Below, in pieces: positions 1 to 6,789 of a stretch of DNA of 7,860 bases. This DNA is from Betaproteobacteria bacterium (GTDB lineage Bacteria; Pseudomonadota; Gammaproteobacteria; Burkholderiales; Usitatibacteraceae). The DNA is taken from positions 1 through 7,860 of the forward strand of contig JAAOZZ010000474.1 of assembly GCA_012274175.1 (NCBI GenBank), read 5' to 3'. Each line of letters starts with the position of its first letter. Position 1 is the first letter of the stretch. The translations under genes and the position numbers were made by a program. Below the pieces are notes generated by a model. It saw only the letters and a program-made list of their open reading frames with translations, searched no databases and was not told the origin of the DNA.

Positions 1-1170
1 GACGCGCACCTGATCGAGCAGTTCGACCGGGCGGGTGCGGTGCTGCTGGGAACGGCGAACATGGACGAGTTCGCGATGGGCTCTTCCAACGAAAGCTCCC
101 ACTTCGGACCCGTGCGCAATCCCTGGGACCTGGACGCGGTCCCCGGGGGAAGCTCCGGCGGCTCGGCCGCGGCGGTGGCGGCGATGCTCGTTCCGGCGGC
201 GACGGGAACCGACACCGGCGGGTCCATCCGGCAGCCCGCGTCGTTCACCGGCACCTGCGGCCTGCGTCCGACCTACGGGCGCGTCTCGCGCTACGGCATG
301 GTGGCGTTCGCCTCGTCCCTCGACCAGGCGGGCGCGATCGCCCGCAGCGCCGAGGATCTCGCGCTGATGCTCGACGTGATGGCCGGGTTCGACCCGCGCG
401 ATTCCACGTCCGTCGATCGCCCGAAGGACGACTACCCGGGACGGCTGGGCGACGGCGTGAAGGGCCTTCGCATCGGCATCGCACGCGAGCATTTCTCGAG
501 CGACCTCGCGCGCGACGTGGCCGGGCCCATCGAGGCCGCCATCGAGCGATTCCGCGCGCTCGGCGCCACGCTGGTGGACGTGAGCCTGCCCAACCAGCAC
601 CTGTCGGTGCCGGCGTACTACGTGATCGCGCCGGCGGAAGCCTCCTCGAACCTCTCGCGCTACGACGGCGTGCGCTACGGCCATCGCGCGCCCGAGTACG
701 GGGACCTGGAGGACATGTACGCGAAGACGCGAGCGCAGGGGTTCGGGGCGGAGGTCAAGCGCCGCATCATGATCGGCACCTACGTCCTCTCCCACGGCTA
801 CTACGATGCCTATTACCTCCAGGCGCAGCGCGTCCGCCGGCTCATCGCGCGCGATTTCGAGGAGGCGTTCGGCCAATGCGACCTCATCATGGGCCCGGCC
901 GCGCCGTCGGTGGCGTTCGACCTGGGGGCGAAGGGCAAGGACCCGGTGCAGATGTACCTGGACGACCTGTACACGATTCCCATCAATCTCGCCGGGCTCC
1001 CGGGGCTCTCGATCCCGTGCGGATTCGGCGCCCGCGGCCGCCCCGTGGGGCTGCAGGTCGTGGGCAACTACTGGGATGAGGCGCGCATGCTCGCCGCCGC
1101 CCACGCGTTCCAGCAGGCCACGGACTGGCACGCGCGCTCGCCCGAGGGCTTCGGGGACGCCGATGGGTGA
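1..1170 (+). CDS. gatA: Asp-tRNA(Asn)/Glu-tRNA(Gln) amidotransferase subunit A, 5'-truncated by window edge
   Basis: GatA is the glutaminase subunit of GatCAB. It releases ammonia from glutamine (or asparagine) for amidation of Glu-tRNA(Gln) or Asp-tRNA(Asn) in the cytoplasm. Frame 1 is open from base 1 to a TGA at 1168-1170, giving 389 codons; the family is about 485 residues, so roughly 95-100 N-terminal residues lie upstream, including the catalytic lysine (KDN motif). The amidase signature is clear. GGSSGGS starts at 145, with the cis-serine of the Ser-cisSer-Lys triad at 151-153. [10 protein letters not shown] follows, with the nucleophilic serine at 223-225. Further family blocks are [17 protein letters not shown]-like GYYDAYY near 800, and [13 protein letters not shown] near 985-1021. 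No internal stop or frameshift is seen. An internal GTG at 40 is not the real start, because the homologous reading continues upstream to the edge. The gene overlaps gatB by 8 nt, which fits a gatCAB operon with coupled translation. Confidence 0.97.
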   Translation, partial: DAHLIEQFDRAGAVLLGTANMDEFAMGSSNESSHFGPVRNPWDLDAVPGGSSGGSAAAVAAMLVPAATGTDTGGSIRQPASFTGTCGLRPTYGRVSRYGMVAFASSLDQAGAIARSAEDLALMLDVMAGFDPRDSTSVDRPKDDYPGRLGDGVKGLRIGIAREHFSSDLARDVAGPIEAAIERFRALGATLVDVSLPNQHLSVPAYYVIAPAEASSNLSRYDGVRYGHRAPEYGDLEDMYAKTRAQGFGAEVKRRIMIGTYVLSHGYYDAYYLQAQRVRRLIARDFEEAFGQCDLIMGPAAPSVAFDLGAKGKDPVQMYLDDLYTIPINLAGLPGLSIPCGFGARGRPVGLQVVGNYWDEARMLAAAHAFQQATDWHARSPEGFGDADG

Positions 1171-2602
1171 GTGGGAGATCGTGATCGGGCTGGAGACCCA
1201 CGCGCAGCTCACCACCGCGTCGAAGATCTTCTCCGGCGCCTCGACCGCGTTCGGCGCCGCGCCCAACACCCAGGCCTCTGCGGTGGACCTCGCGCTTCCC
1301 GGCACGCTGCCGGTGCTCAACCGCGGCGCGGTGGAGCGCGCGATCCGTTTCGGCCTCGCCGTGGGCGGCGCCCTCGCGGCGAGGAGCGTCTTCGCGCGCA
1401 AGAATTATTTCTATCCCGACCTCCCGAAGGGCTACCAGATCAGCCAGTTCGAGCTGCCGGTGGTGAGCGGCGGCGCCGTCACTTTCCTGCTCGCCTCCGA
1501 GGAGAGGCGCGTGCGGCTCACCCGGGCGCACCTCGAGGAGGACGCAGGCAAGTCCCTGCACGAGGATTTCCACGGCATGACGGGCATCGACCTGAACCGC
1601 GCCGGGACGCCGTTGCTCGAGATCGTCTCCGAGCCCGACATGCGCTCCGCCGCCGAGGCCGTCGCCTACGCGAAGGCACTGCATTCCCTCGTGCGCTGGA
1701 TCGGCATCTGCGACGGCAACATGCAGGAAGGCTCCTTCCGCTGCGACGCGAACGTGTCGGTGCGGCGTCCCGGTGAGGCGCTGGGCACGCGCTGCGAGAT
1801 CAAGAACCTCAACTCGTTCCGCTTCATGGAGAAGGCGATCGAGTTCGAGGTGCGCCGCCAGGTCGAGCTCCTCGAGGACGGCGGCGCGGTGCGCCAGGAA
1901 ACGCGCCTCTACGATCCCGACCGCGGCGAGACGCGCCCGATGCGCTCGAAGGAGGACGCGCAGGACTATCGCTATTTCCCCGATCCCGACCTGCTTCCCC
2001 TGGAGATCGCGCCGGAATGGATCGAGGAAGTGCGCTCCTCCATGCCGATGCTGCCCGACGCCTTGTGCCGGCTCCTCCAGGAACGCCATGGACTGTCGGC
2101 CTACGACGCGGCACTCGTCACGGAAAGCCGCGACAAGGCGCGCTTCTTCGAGGAGATCCTCGCGGCGCCCGGGGCCGTGCCCGGAACGCTCGCCGCCCAC
2201 TGGACCAACGGCGAAATGTCCGCGCTCGTGAACGAGCGCGGCCTCGATTTCGCGCGCCCGCCCGTGGCGCCCGGCGCTCTTGCGCGGCTGCTCGCGCGCA
2301 TCCACGACGGCACGATTTCCGGCAAGGTCGCCAAGGAAGTGCTGCACGCCATGGCCGACGGCGAGGGCGACGTCGATGCCATCGTCGATAAGCGCGGCCT
2401 CCGGCAGATCTCCGACGTGGCCGCCCTCGAGGCGGCCGTGGACCGGGTGCTCGCGGCGCAGGCGAAGCTCGCCGACGACTTTCGCGCCGGCAAGGAAAAG
2501 GCCATGAACGCCCTGGTGGGCCAGGTGATGAAGGCCACCGGCGGCAAGGCCAATCCCGCCCAGGTGGGCGAGATCCTGCGGCGCAGGCTCTCCGGGGGCT
2601 AG
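1163..2602 (+). CDS. gatB: Asp-tRNA(Asn)/Glu-tRNA(Gln) amidotransferase subunit B
   Basis: GatB is the tRNA-binding kinase/transamidase subunit of GatCAB: it phosphorylates the mischarged Glu or Asp on the tRNA and amidates it with ammonia from GatA. The product is 479 residues, normal for the family. The start is the ATG at 1163, inside ATGGGTGA which also holds the gatA stop; the protein then opens with the expected [10 protein letters not shown] weak GGGGA sits 5 nt upstream (1153-1157). The frame stays open back to about 806, but that part is antisense-free shadow of gatA. N-terminal cradle, about 1-290: E11 and H13 of the metal/ATP site, [12 protein letters not shown] near 90-100, HLEEDAGK at 123-130, [38 protein letters not shown] and YRYFPDPDL. 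The YqeY-like helical tail runs from about 327 (FFEEI) to the end. Its TAG stop shares CTAG with the stop of the convergent gene. Confidence 0.98.
   Translation: MGEWEIVIGLETHAQLTTASKIFSGASTAFGAAPNTQASAVDLALPGTLPVLNRGAVERAIRFGLAVGGALAARSVFARKNYFYPDLPKGYQISQFELPVVSGGAVTFLLASEERRVRLTRAHLEEDAGKSLHEDFHGMTGIDLNRAGTPLLEIVSEPDMRSAAEAVAYAKALHSLVRWIGICDGNMQEGSFRCDANVSVRRPGEALGTRCEIKNLNSFRFMEKAIEFEVRRQVELLEDGGAVRQETRLYDPDRGETRPMRSKEDAQDYRYFPDPDLLPLEIAPEWIEEVRSSMPMLPDALCRLLQERHGLSAYDAALVTESRDKARFFEEILAAPGAVPGTLAAHWTNGEMSALVNERGLDFARPPVAPGALARLLARIHDGTISGKVAKEVLHAMADGEGDVDAIVDKRGLRQISDVAALEAAVDRVLAAQAKLADDFRAGKEKAMNALVGQVMKATGGKANPAQVGEILRRRLSGG
2599..2602. other. Shared CTAG: overlapping TAG stops of gatB and the convergent DUF4124-like gene
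   Basis: The palindrome CTAG gives gatB its stop on the plus strand (TAG, 2600-2602) and the opposing gene its stop on the minus strand (2599-2601 read as TAG). The two coding regions therefore overlap by 4 bp with no intergenic space. A short inverted repeat, CCTGC-GGC-GCAGG at 2575-2587, precedes it inside gatB but has no T-tract, so it is not a convincing intrinsic terminator. Confidence 0.95.
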
Positions 2603-3291
2603 CGGACCGTCTTCCCGGGCTTGGGATCGGGCGCGAGGTACTCGCCCGGCATGGCGGCCGTGCCGTTCTTCAACGCGAGCCAGCGCTGCTTGTCGGCGTC
2701 GAACCTGGCGCGCACCTGCTCGATCTCGCGCCCGTCCGCGGCGATGGCCTTCACCAGCGCCGCCTTCTCGCCGTGGATGCGCTGCAGCTCGGAGGTGAGC
2801 GTGCTCGGCATCTGCGAATCCCTGGGCTCGTCCTTCGGGCCCTTGCGCTTGCCCGCCTTGTAGAACTCCATCTGCTCCAGGACCTGCTTCTCGCGCGCAT
2901 CCACTTCCTTGATGCGGTCCTTCGCGCTCTCGATGCGCCCGGCGATGGGCTCGATGTTGCGATCGCGCGCGACATCGATTTCCTGCTCGGAGCCGAACGT
3001 GTTGAGCAGCGCCAGGTCCTTGCGCTTCTGCTGCGCGGCGGCGCGGGCGGCTTGCCTGCGCCGCTCCTGCTCCTCCAGGCGCACCTTGAGCTGCTCCGGC
3101 GTGGGCGTGGGATCGATCTTGCGCAGCACCGTCCCCGTCGGGCTGACCTCGTACATCTCCACCTTGGCGCACCCCGAGGGAGGCACGTCGCCCAGCAGGG
3201 TGAGGCCCCGCTCGTCGACGCACTTGTAGACCGCCATCGCCCCGGGAGCGTGCAGCGCCAGCACCAACACCAGCCAGTCCGTTCTTCTCAT
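2599..3291 (-). CDS. Exported coiled-coil protein with N-terminal DUF4124-like domain
   Basis: This is a 230-residue protein of unknown function. A Sec signal peptide is visible: basic MRRTD, hydrophobic [12 protein letters not shown], and an AMA cleavage site after residue 20. The mature protein is probably periplasmic. Residues 21-41 (YKCVDERG...GDVPPSGC) resemble the DUF4124 module, which usually begins YKW/C-x-D-x-x-G and carries a D-x-P-P near its end. C24 and C41 are the only cysteines in the protein, so one disulfide is possible. From about 63 to 220 it is mostly charged helix, rich in E, K, R, Q and A, including [24 protein letters not shown] and two later helical stretches split by a basic, proline-containing hinge (about 146-164). 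This predicts coiled coil. The start is supported by GGGAAGG 5 nt upstream and by the signal peptide. It follows pyrE by 39 nt on the same strand, so co-transcription is likely. The function is unknown; the DUF4124 assignment is from motif memory. Confidence 0.85.
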   Translation of the reverse strand: MRRTDWLVLVLALHAPGAMAVYKCVDERGLTLLGDVPPSGCAKVEMYEVSPTGTVLRKIDPTPTPEQLKVRLEEQERRRQAARAAAQQKRKDLALLNTFGSEQEIDVARDRNIEPIAGRIESAKDRIKEVDAREKQVLEQMEFYKAGKRKGPKDEPRDSQMPSTLTSELQRIHGEKAALVKAIAADGREIEQVRARFDADKQRWLALKNGTAAMPGEYLAPDPKPGKTVR

Positions 3292-3296
3292 GTTCG

Positions 3297-3303
3297 CCTT
3301 CCC
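3297..3303 (-). promoter_or_regulatory. Ribosome binding site of the DUF4124-like gene
   Basis: Read on the minus strand, GGGAAGG ends 5 nt before the ATG at 3291. It is a reasonable Shine-Dalgarno match and supports this start. It lies in the 39-nt pyrE/DUF4124 gap, where no hairpin with a T-tract is visible, so readthrough from pyrE is expected. Confidence 0.6.
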
Positions 3304-3330
3304 GTGTGCGCCGGGCGTGCGGTCGCGCCT

Positions 3331-4014
3331 CTAGACGGGCGCGATGCCGTAACGCCTGCGATAGTCCTCGATCTTTTCCATGTCGACCCGTGCCTCGGGT
3401 CTTGCCCGCAGCGTGGCCAGGATGTCCGCGAGGGTCGCGATCGCCGTCACGGGCACGCCGAAATCCCGGCTTACCTCCTGGGTCGCCGACAGTTCGCCCT
3501 GCCCCCGCTCCTGCCGGTCGAGAGCAATTAGCACGCCAGCCGGGGTCGCCCCCGCGGCGCGGATGATCTCGATGGCCTCGCGCTTGGAAGCCCCATCGGT
3601 GATCACGTCGTCGATCACCAGCACGCGGCCCGCGAGCGCGGCGCCCACGATGTTGCCTCCCTCGCCGTGGTCCTTCGCCTCCTTGCGGTTGAAGCAGAAC
3701 GGCACATTGTGACCGAGCCCGGCAAGGGCCACCGCGGTCGCGGCCGCGAGGGTGATGCCCTTGTACGCGGGGCCGAAGAGGACGTCGAAGCCGATGCCCG
3801 ATGCGAGGGCCGCGCGCGCGTAGAACCGCGCGAGCTCGCCCAGTTTCTCCCCGTCGCAGAAAAGGCCGGCATTGAAGAAATAAGGCGACTGGCGGCCGGC
3901 CTTGGTGCGGAATTCGCCGAAGCGCAGCACGCCCGCCCGGATGGCGAAATCGACGAATTCGCGCCGGAAGGCGTTGCCATCGGTGCGCTCGGTGGGGGCT
4001 GCGGCCACGTTCAT
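3331..4014 (-). CDS. pyrE: Orotate phosphoribosyltransferase
   Basis: PyrE joins orotate and PRPP to make OMP, the fifth step of de novo pyrimidine synthesis, as a cytoplasmic homodimer. The product is 227 residues; E. coli PyrE is 213. Motifs in order: [16 protein letters not shown] (20-35), K38 and SPYFFNAG (43-50), FGPAYKGI (80-87), the mobile catalytic loop [13 protein letters not shown] (109-121), the PRPP-binding loop [13 protein letters not shown] (131-143), and [11 protein letters not shown] near 164-174. The N-terminus is about ten residues longer than in E. coli. The ATG at 4014 is the only plausible start close to the conserved block, although its upstream GGGAA is a weak ribosome site. 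In the PRPP loop the usual TAGT(A/S) reads TDGAS, with Asp140 where E. coli has Ala. The stop is TAG. It is divergent from the exonuclease gene and probably the first gene of a two-gene unit with the DUF4124-like gene. Confidence 0.97.
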   Translation of the reverse strand: MNVAAAPTERTDGNAFRREFVDFAIRAGVLRFGEFRTKAGRQSPYFFNAGLFCDGEKLGELARFYARAALASGIGFDVLFGPAYKGITLAAATAVALAGLGHNVPFCFNRKEAKDHGEGGNIVGAALAGRVLVIDDVITDGASKREAIEIIRAAGATPAGVLIALDRQERGQGELSATQEVSRDFGVPVTAIATLADILATLRARPEARVDMEKIEDYRRRYGIAPV

Positions 4015-4080
4015 GCGGGGTTCCCAAGGGTACGATACGCGCTATTTTCGCTCAACCGGCGCGATCGCGCCCCGATTCCC
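4015..4080. promoter_or_regulatory. Divergent promoter region between pyrE and the exonuclease gene
   Basis: This 66-nt gap must hold or adjoin the start signals for two divergent units. It contains the most AT-rich patch nearby (about 4031-4056). On the minus strand TTGAGC (4055-4050) lies 17 nt before TACCCT (4032-4027), a weak sigma70-like pair that would give pyrE a leader of only a few bases. On the plus strand TACGAT (4031-4036) resembles a -10 box but lacks a good -35. The half nearer the exonuclease gene carries a 14-nt palindrome. The hexamer calls are weak; the location is the main support. Confidence 0.35.
4058..4071. repeat. Perfect 14-nt palindrome in the divergent intergenic region
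   Basis: GGCGCGATCGCGCC is identical to its reverse complement and ends 9 nt before the exonuclease ATG. It contains GCGATCGC and a central GATC. It could be an operator, a methylation-sensitive site or a chance GC-rich palindrome; sequence alone does not decide. As RNA it has no loop, so it is not a normal terminator hairpin. Confidence 0.7.
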
Positions 4081-4857
4081 ATGCGTATCGTCACCCTGAA
4101 CGTGAACGGCCTGCGCTCGGCCGCGGCCAAGGGCTTCCCGGCGTGGATGCGCCGCAAGCAGCCCGACGTGGTCTGCCTGCAGGAGATCAAGGCCCAGGAA
4201 TCCGACCTTCCCCGGTCGCTGCTCGCGCCCCGCGGGCTGCACGCGTTCTTCCATCCCGCCGAAAAGCGCGGCTACAGCGGCGTGGCCATCTACGCCGCGC
4301 GCGAACCCGACCGGGTCACGATCGGCCTGGGCATCCCCGACATCGACGCCCAGGGGCGCTTCCTCCAGGCGGATTTCGGCCGGCTGAGCGTGATCTCCCT
4401 CTACCTGCCGTCAGGCTCTAGCGGCGAGCACGCCCAGGCGCGCAAGTTCTCCTTCATGAAGCGCTTCCTGCCGAAGCTGGAAGCCATGCGTGACTGCGGG
4501 CGCGAGTTCGTGCTCTGCGGCGACTGGAACATCGCCCACCGGGAGATCGACCTCAAGAACTGGAGGGCGAACCGCAAGAACTCGGGATTCCTTCCGGAAG
4601 AATGCGACTGGCTCACGGGCGTCTTCGAGCGCCACGGGTTCGTCGACGTCTTCCGCACCCTCGACCCGCGGCCGGAGCGCTACACGTGGTGGTCGAACCG
4701 CGGCGCCGCATGGGCCAAGAACGTGGGCTGGCGCATCGACTACCAGATCGCGACCCCGGGGATCGCGGCCCAGGCGCGCGCTTCCGAGATCTACGTTCGC
4801 AAGCGCTTCTCCGACCACGCCCCGCTCACGATCGACTACGAATGGGATCCAAAGTGA
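4081..4857 (+). CDS. xth: Exodeoxyribonuclease III / AP endonuclease (endonuclease-exonuclease-phosphatase family)
   Basis: This enzyme cuts DNA 5' to abasic sites and removes 3' blocking groups and nucleotides in base-excision repair. The product is 258 residues, close to the usual 255-270 for the ExoIII/ExoA group. The metal-dependent EEP fold residues are all visible: N7 in LNVNGLRS, E35 in CLQEIKA, KRGYSGVAIY (62-71), Y108 in SLYLPSG, D148 and N150 in CGDWN (GAC at 4522), and the terminal SDHAP with D245 and H246. WWSNRGAAWAKNVGWRIDY (about 201-219) is the conserved block around the DNA-binding loop. The ATG at 4081 matches the family start MRIVTLNVNG exactly. The frame is open upstream to 3667, but that stretch is the complement of pyrE. 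No clear Shine-Dalgarno precedes this ATG. The stop TGA is 9 nt before the ABC-F start, so the two are likely co-transcribed. An exoA-like subtype is possible. Confidence 0.96.
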   Translation: MRIVTLNVNGLRSAAAKGFPAWMRRKQPDVVCLQEIKAQESDLPRSLLAPRGLHAFFHPAEKRGYSGVAIYAAREPDRVTIGLGIPDIDAQGRFLQADFGRLSVISLYLPSGSSGEHAQARKFSFMKRFLPKLEAMRDCGREFVLCGDWNIAHREIDLKNWRANRKNSGFLPEECDWLTGVFERHGFVDVFRTLDPRPERYTWWSNRGAAWAKNVGWRIDYQIATPGIAAQARASEIYVRKRFSDHAPLTIDYEWDPK

Positions 4858-4860
4858 GGC
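4856..4860 (+). promoter_or_regulatory. Ribosome binding site of the ABC-F gene
   Basis: GAGGC, with the GAGG core at 4856-4859, starts inside the exonuclease stop codon TGA (4855-4857) and lies 6-7 nt before the ATG at 4867. This overlap supports translational coupling of the two genes and supports the chosen ABC-F start. Confidence 0.6.
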
Positions 4861-4866
4861 GGCGAG

Positions 4867-6789
4867 ATGCTCCGTATTAGCGACGTCACGTTGCGCCGCG
4901 GCGCCCGGGTCCTGCTGGAGGGCGCGTCGATGAACGTGCATCCCGGGCAGAAGGTGGGCCTCGTGGGCCCCAACGGCAGCGGCAAGTCGAGCCTCTTCGC
5001 CCTGATCCGCGGCGAGCTGCACGCCGACCACGGCGACGTGGAGCTTCCGCCCCGGTGGGTGCTCGCCCACGTGGCGCAGGAGACGCCTGCCGTCGAGCGG
5101 CCCGCGCTCGAGTTCGTGATGGACGGAGACGCGGAGCTGCGTGAGGTCGAGGCGGCCATCGAGCGCGCCGAGGAGGCGCACGAGGCCGGGGAAGGCATCG
5201 CCCACCTCCACGGGAGGTACGACGAGATCGGCGGCTACCAGGCGCGCTCCCGTGCCCAGACGCTCATGGCGGGACTGGGCTTCGGCGAGGCCGCCCAGGA
5301 GCGCCTGGTGGCGGGGTTTTCCGGCGGCTGGCGCATGCGCCTGAATCTCGCGCGCGCGCTCATGTGCCGCTCCGACCTGCTGCTCCTCGACGAGCCCACG
5401 AACCACCTCGACCTCGACGCCGTCCTGTGGCTCGAGGACTGGTTGCGCGCCTTTCCGGGCGCGGTGGTGCTGGTGACCCACGACCGGGAATTCCTCGACG
5501 CGGTGGCCGGGGTGATCGTGCACGTGGACAACCGGCGCCTCGAGGCGTACGCGGGCAACTACAGCGCCTTCGAGACCCAGCGCGCCGCGCGCCTCGCCCT
5601 GCAGCAATCGGCCTACGAGAAGCAGCAGCTCGCCGTGGCGCACCTGGAAGCGTTCATCGCGCGCTTCCGCGCCAAGGCCACCAAGGCGCGCCAGGCGCAA
5701 AGCCGCATCCGCGCCCTGGAGAAGCTCGAGCGCATCGCCGCCGCCCACGTGGACACGCCGTTCACGTTCCGTTTTCGTCCCCCCGTGGAGGAACCGCGGC
5801 AGCTCTTCCGGCTGGAGGCCGCGGCAATGGGCTACGGGGCAACACCGGTGCTGTCGGGCGTCGAGTGGAGCGTGCTGCCGGGGGACGCGATCGGGCTGCT
5901 GGGTCCCAACGGTGCGGGGAAGTCGACGCTGCTCAAGACGATCACGGGGGAGCTCGCGCTCCTGTCGGGAGAGCTGCATCGCGCGCAGGGACTGCGCATC
6001 GGCTACTTTGCCCAGCACCAGGTCGACCAGCTCCGCCTGGACGAGACCCCGCTCTGGCACCTCGGAGCGCTGGCGCCCGCGGAACGGGAGCAGTCGTTGC
6101 GGGATTTCCTCGGCGGGTTCGACATCCGGGGCGACCAGGCGGCGCAGAAGGTCGCGAGCTTCTCCGGCGGAGAGAAGGCGCGCCTCGCGCTGGCACTGAT
6201 CGTGTGGCAGCGGCCCAACCTGCTGCTGCTGGACGAGCCCACGAACCACCTCGACATCGAGATGCGCGAGGCGCTCGCCGAGGCGCTGGTGGACTTCGAG
6301 GGCGCCCTCGTGCTGGTGGCCCACGATCGCCACCTGCTTGCCGCGACCACGGACCAGTGGATGCTGGTGGCCGACGGCTCGGTGGTCCCGTTCGACGGCA
6401 CCCTCGAGGACTATCGCGCGTGGTCGCGGGACTACCATGCGCGCGGCAGGAGGCGCGGCGAGAGCGAGCCGGCGGCGAACGCGCCCAGCCGCCGCGACGA
6501 GCGCCGCGCCGAGGCGATGGCGCGCAGCCGCGAGGCCCATGTTCGCAAGCCGTTCGAGAAGCGCCTGGCCGAGATCGAGCGCGAGCTGGAGCCGCTCTCC
6601 CGGGAGGCGGCCGAGACCGAGGCGTGGCTCGCGTCCCCCGAGGCCTACGAGGAAGGAAACCGCGAGCGCCTGCAGGCGGCCCTGCGCCGGCGCGGCGAGG
6701 TCCAGGCGCGGCTCGCTCGCCTCGAGGACGATTGGCTCTGGGCGCAGGCGGAGCTGGAAAAGGAGCTGGAGCGGCTGCGCGGCAGCTAG
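4867..6789 (+). CDS. yheS: ABC-F family ATPase, YheS type
   Basis: ABC-F proteins are soluble twin-ATPase proteins that bind the ribosomal E site and act on stalled or unusual translation states. There is no membrane domain, so this is not a transporter. The product is 640 residues; E. coli YheS is 637 and matches in layout and wording. First ATPase: MLRISDVTLRRGARVLLEGA, Walker A GPNGSGKSS (34-42, K40), signature FSGGWRMRL (S152), Walker B LLLLDEPTNHLDL (D175, E176), switch histidine in VTHDREF. The interdomain linker, about 235-305, is charged helix with RFRAKATKARQAQSRI. Second ATPase: Walker A GPNGAGKST (346-354, K352), signature FSGGEKARL (S433), Walker B LLLLDEPTNHLDI (D456, E457), VAHDRHL. 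A charged C-terminal coiled coil runs from about 525 to 640. Both catalytic glutamates are intact. It lies 9 nt after the exonuclease gene. The exact subfamily (YheS versus Uup/EttA) is from sequence memory. Confidence 0.95.
   Translation: MLRISDVTLRRGARVLLEGASMNVHPGQKVGLVGPNGSGKSSLFALIRGELHADHGDVELPPRWVLAHVAQETPAVERPALEFVMDGDAELREVEAAIERAEEAHEAGEGIAHLHGRYDEIGGYQARSRAQTLMAGLGFGEAAQERLVAGFSGGWRMRLNLARALMCRSDLLLLDEPTNHLDLDAVLWLEDWLRAFPGAVVLVTHDREFLDAVAGVIVHVDNRRLEAYAGNYSAFETQRAARLALQQSAYEKQQLAVAHLEAFIARFRAKATKARQAQSRIRALEKLERIAAAHVDTPFTFRFRPPVEEPRQLFRLEAAAMGYGATPVLSGVEWSVLPGDAIGLLGPNGAGKSTLLKTITGELALLSGELHRAQGLRIGYFAQHQVDQLRLDETPLWHLGALAPAEREQSLRDFLGGFDIRGDQAAQKVASFSGGEKARLALALIVWQRPNLLLLDEPTNHLDIEMREALAEALVDFEGALVLVAHDRHLLAATTDQWMLVADGSVVPFDGTLEDYRAWSRDYHARGRRRGESEPAANAPSRRDERRAEAMARSREAHVRKPFEKRLAEIERELEPLSREAAETEAWLASPEAYEEGNRERLQAALRRRGEVQARLARLEDDWLWAQAELEKELERLRGS
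5389..5412 (+). repeat. 24-nt direct repeat, copy 1 (Walker B of first ATPase domain)
   Basis: These 24 bases, encoding DEPTNHLD, are identical to 6232-6255. The flanking bases differ on both sides. It reflects the duplicated ABC domain; the synonymous positions also match, which strong GC-biased codon choice can explain. Confidence 0.9.
6232..6255 (+). repeat. 24-nt direct repeat, copy 2 (Walker B of second ATPase domain)
   Basis: Exact second copy of 5389-5412, 843 nt downstream and in the same reading frame, encoding DEPTNHLD of the second ATPase domain. Confidence 0.9.
6786..6789. other. Shared CTAG: overlapping TAG stops of the ABC-F gene and treY
   Basis: The same arrangement as at 2599-2602. 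TAG at 6787-6789 ends the ABC-F gene on the plus strand, and 6786-6788 read on the minus strand is the TAG of treY. A small inverted repeat GCTGC-GCG-GCAGC (6774-6786) runs into it but has no T-tract on either side. Confidence 0.95.

Noticed and set aside
806..1162. In-frame upstream extension of gatB
   Set aside because: It runs through the conserved C-terminal part of gatA in another frame and is Arg/Ser-rich. The ATG at 1163 gives the normal GatB N-terminus.
2575..2587. Hairpin CCTGC-GGC-GCAGG before the gatB stop as an intrinsic terminator
   Set aside because: The stem is only 5 bp and no T-tract follows on either strand.
983..4027. A minus-strand frame open for about 1014 codons, opposite gatB and out of frame through the DUF4124-like gene and pyrE
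   Set aside because: It spans three well-supported genes in the wrong frame, and its translation is low-complexity, rich in Arg, Ala, Gly and His. Long antisense open frames are expected where GC is very high.
3667..4080. In-frame upstream extension of the exonuclease gene
   Set aside because: It is complementary to pyrE, and the family N-terminus MRIVTLNVNG begins exactly at 4081.
6774..6786. Hairpin GCTGC-GCG-GCAGC at the ABC-F/treY junction as a terminator
   Set aside because: Short stem, no T-tract, and it lies within the coding end of the ABC-F gene; such small GC repeats are common here.
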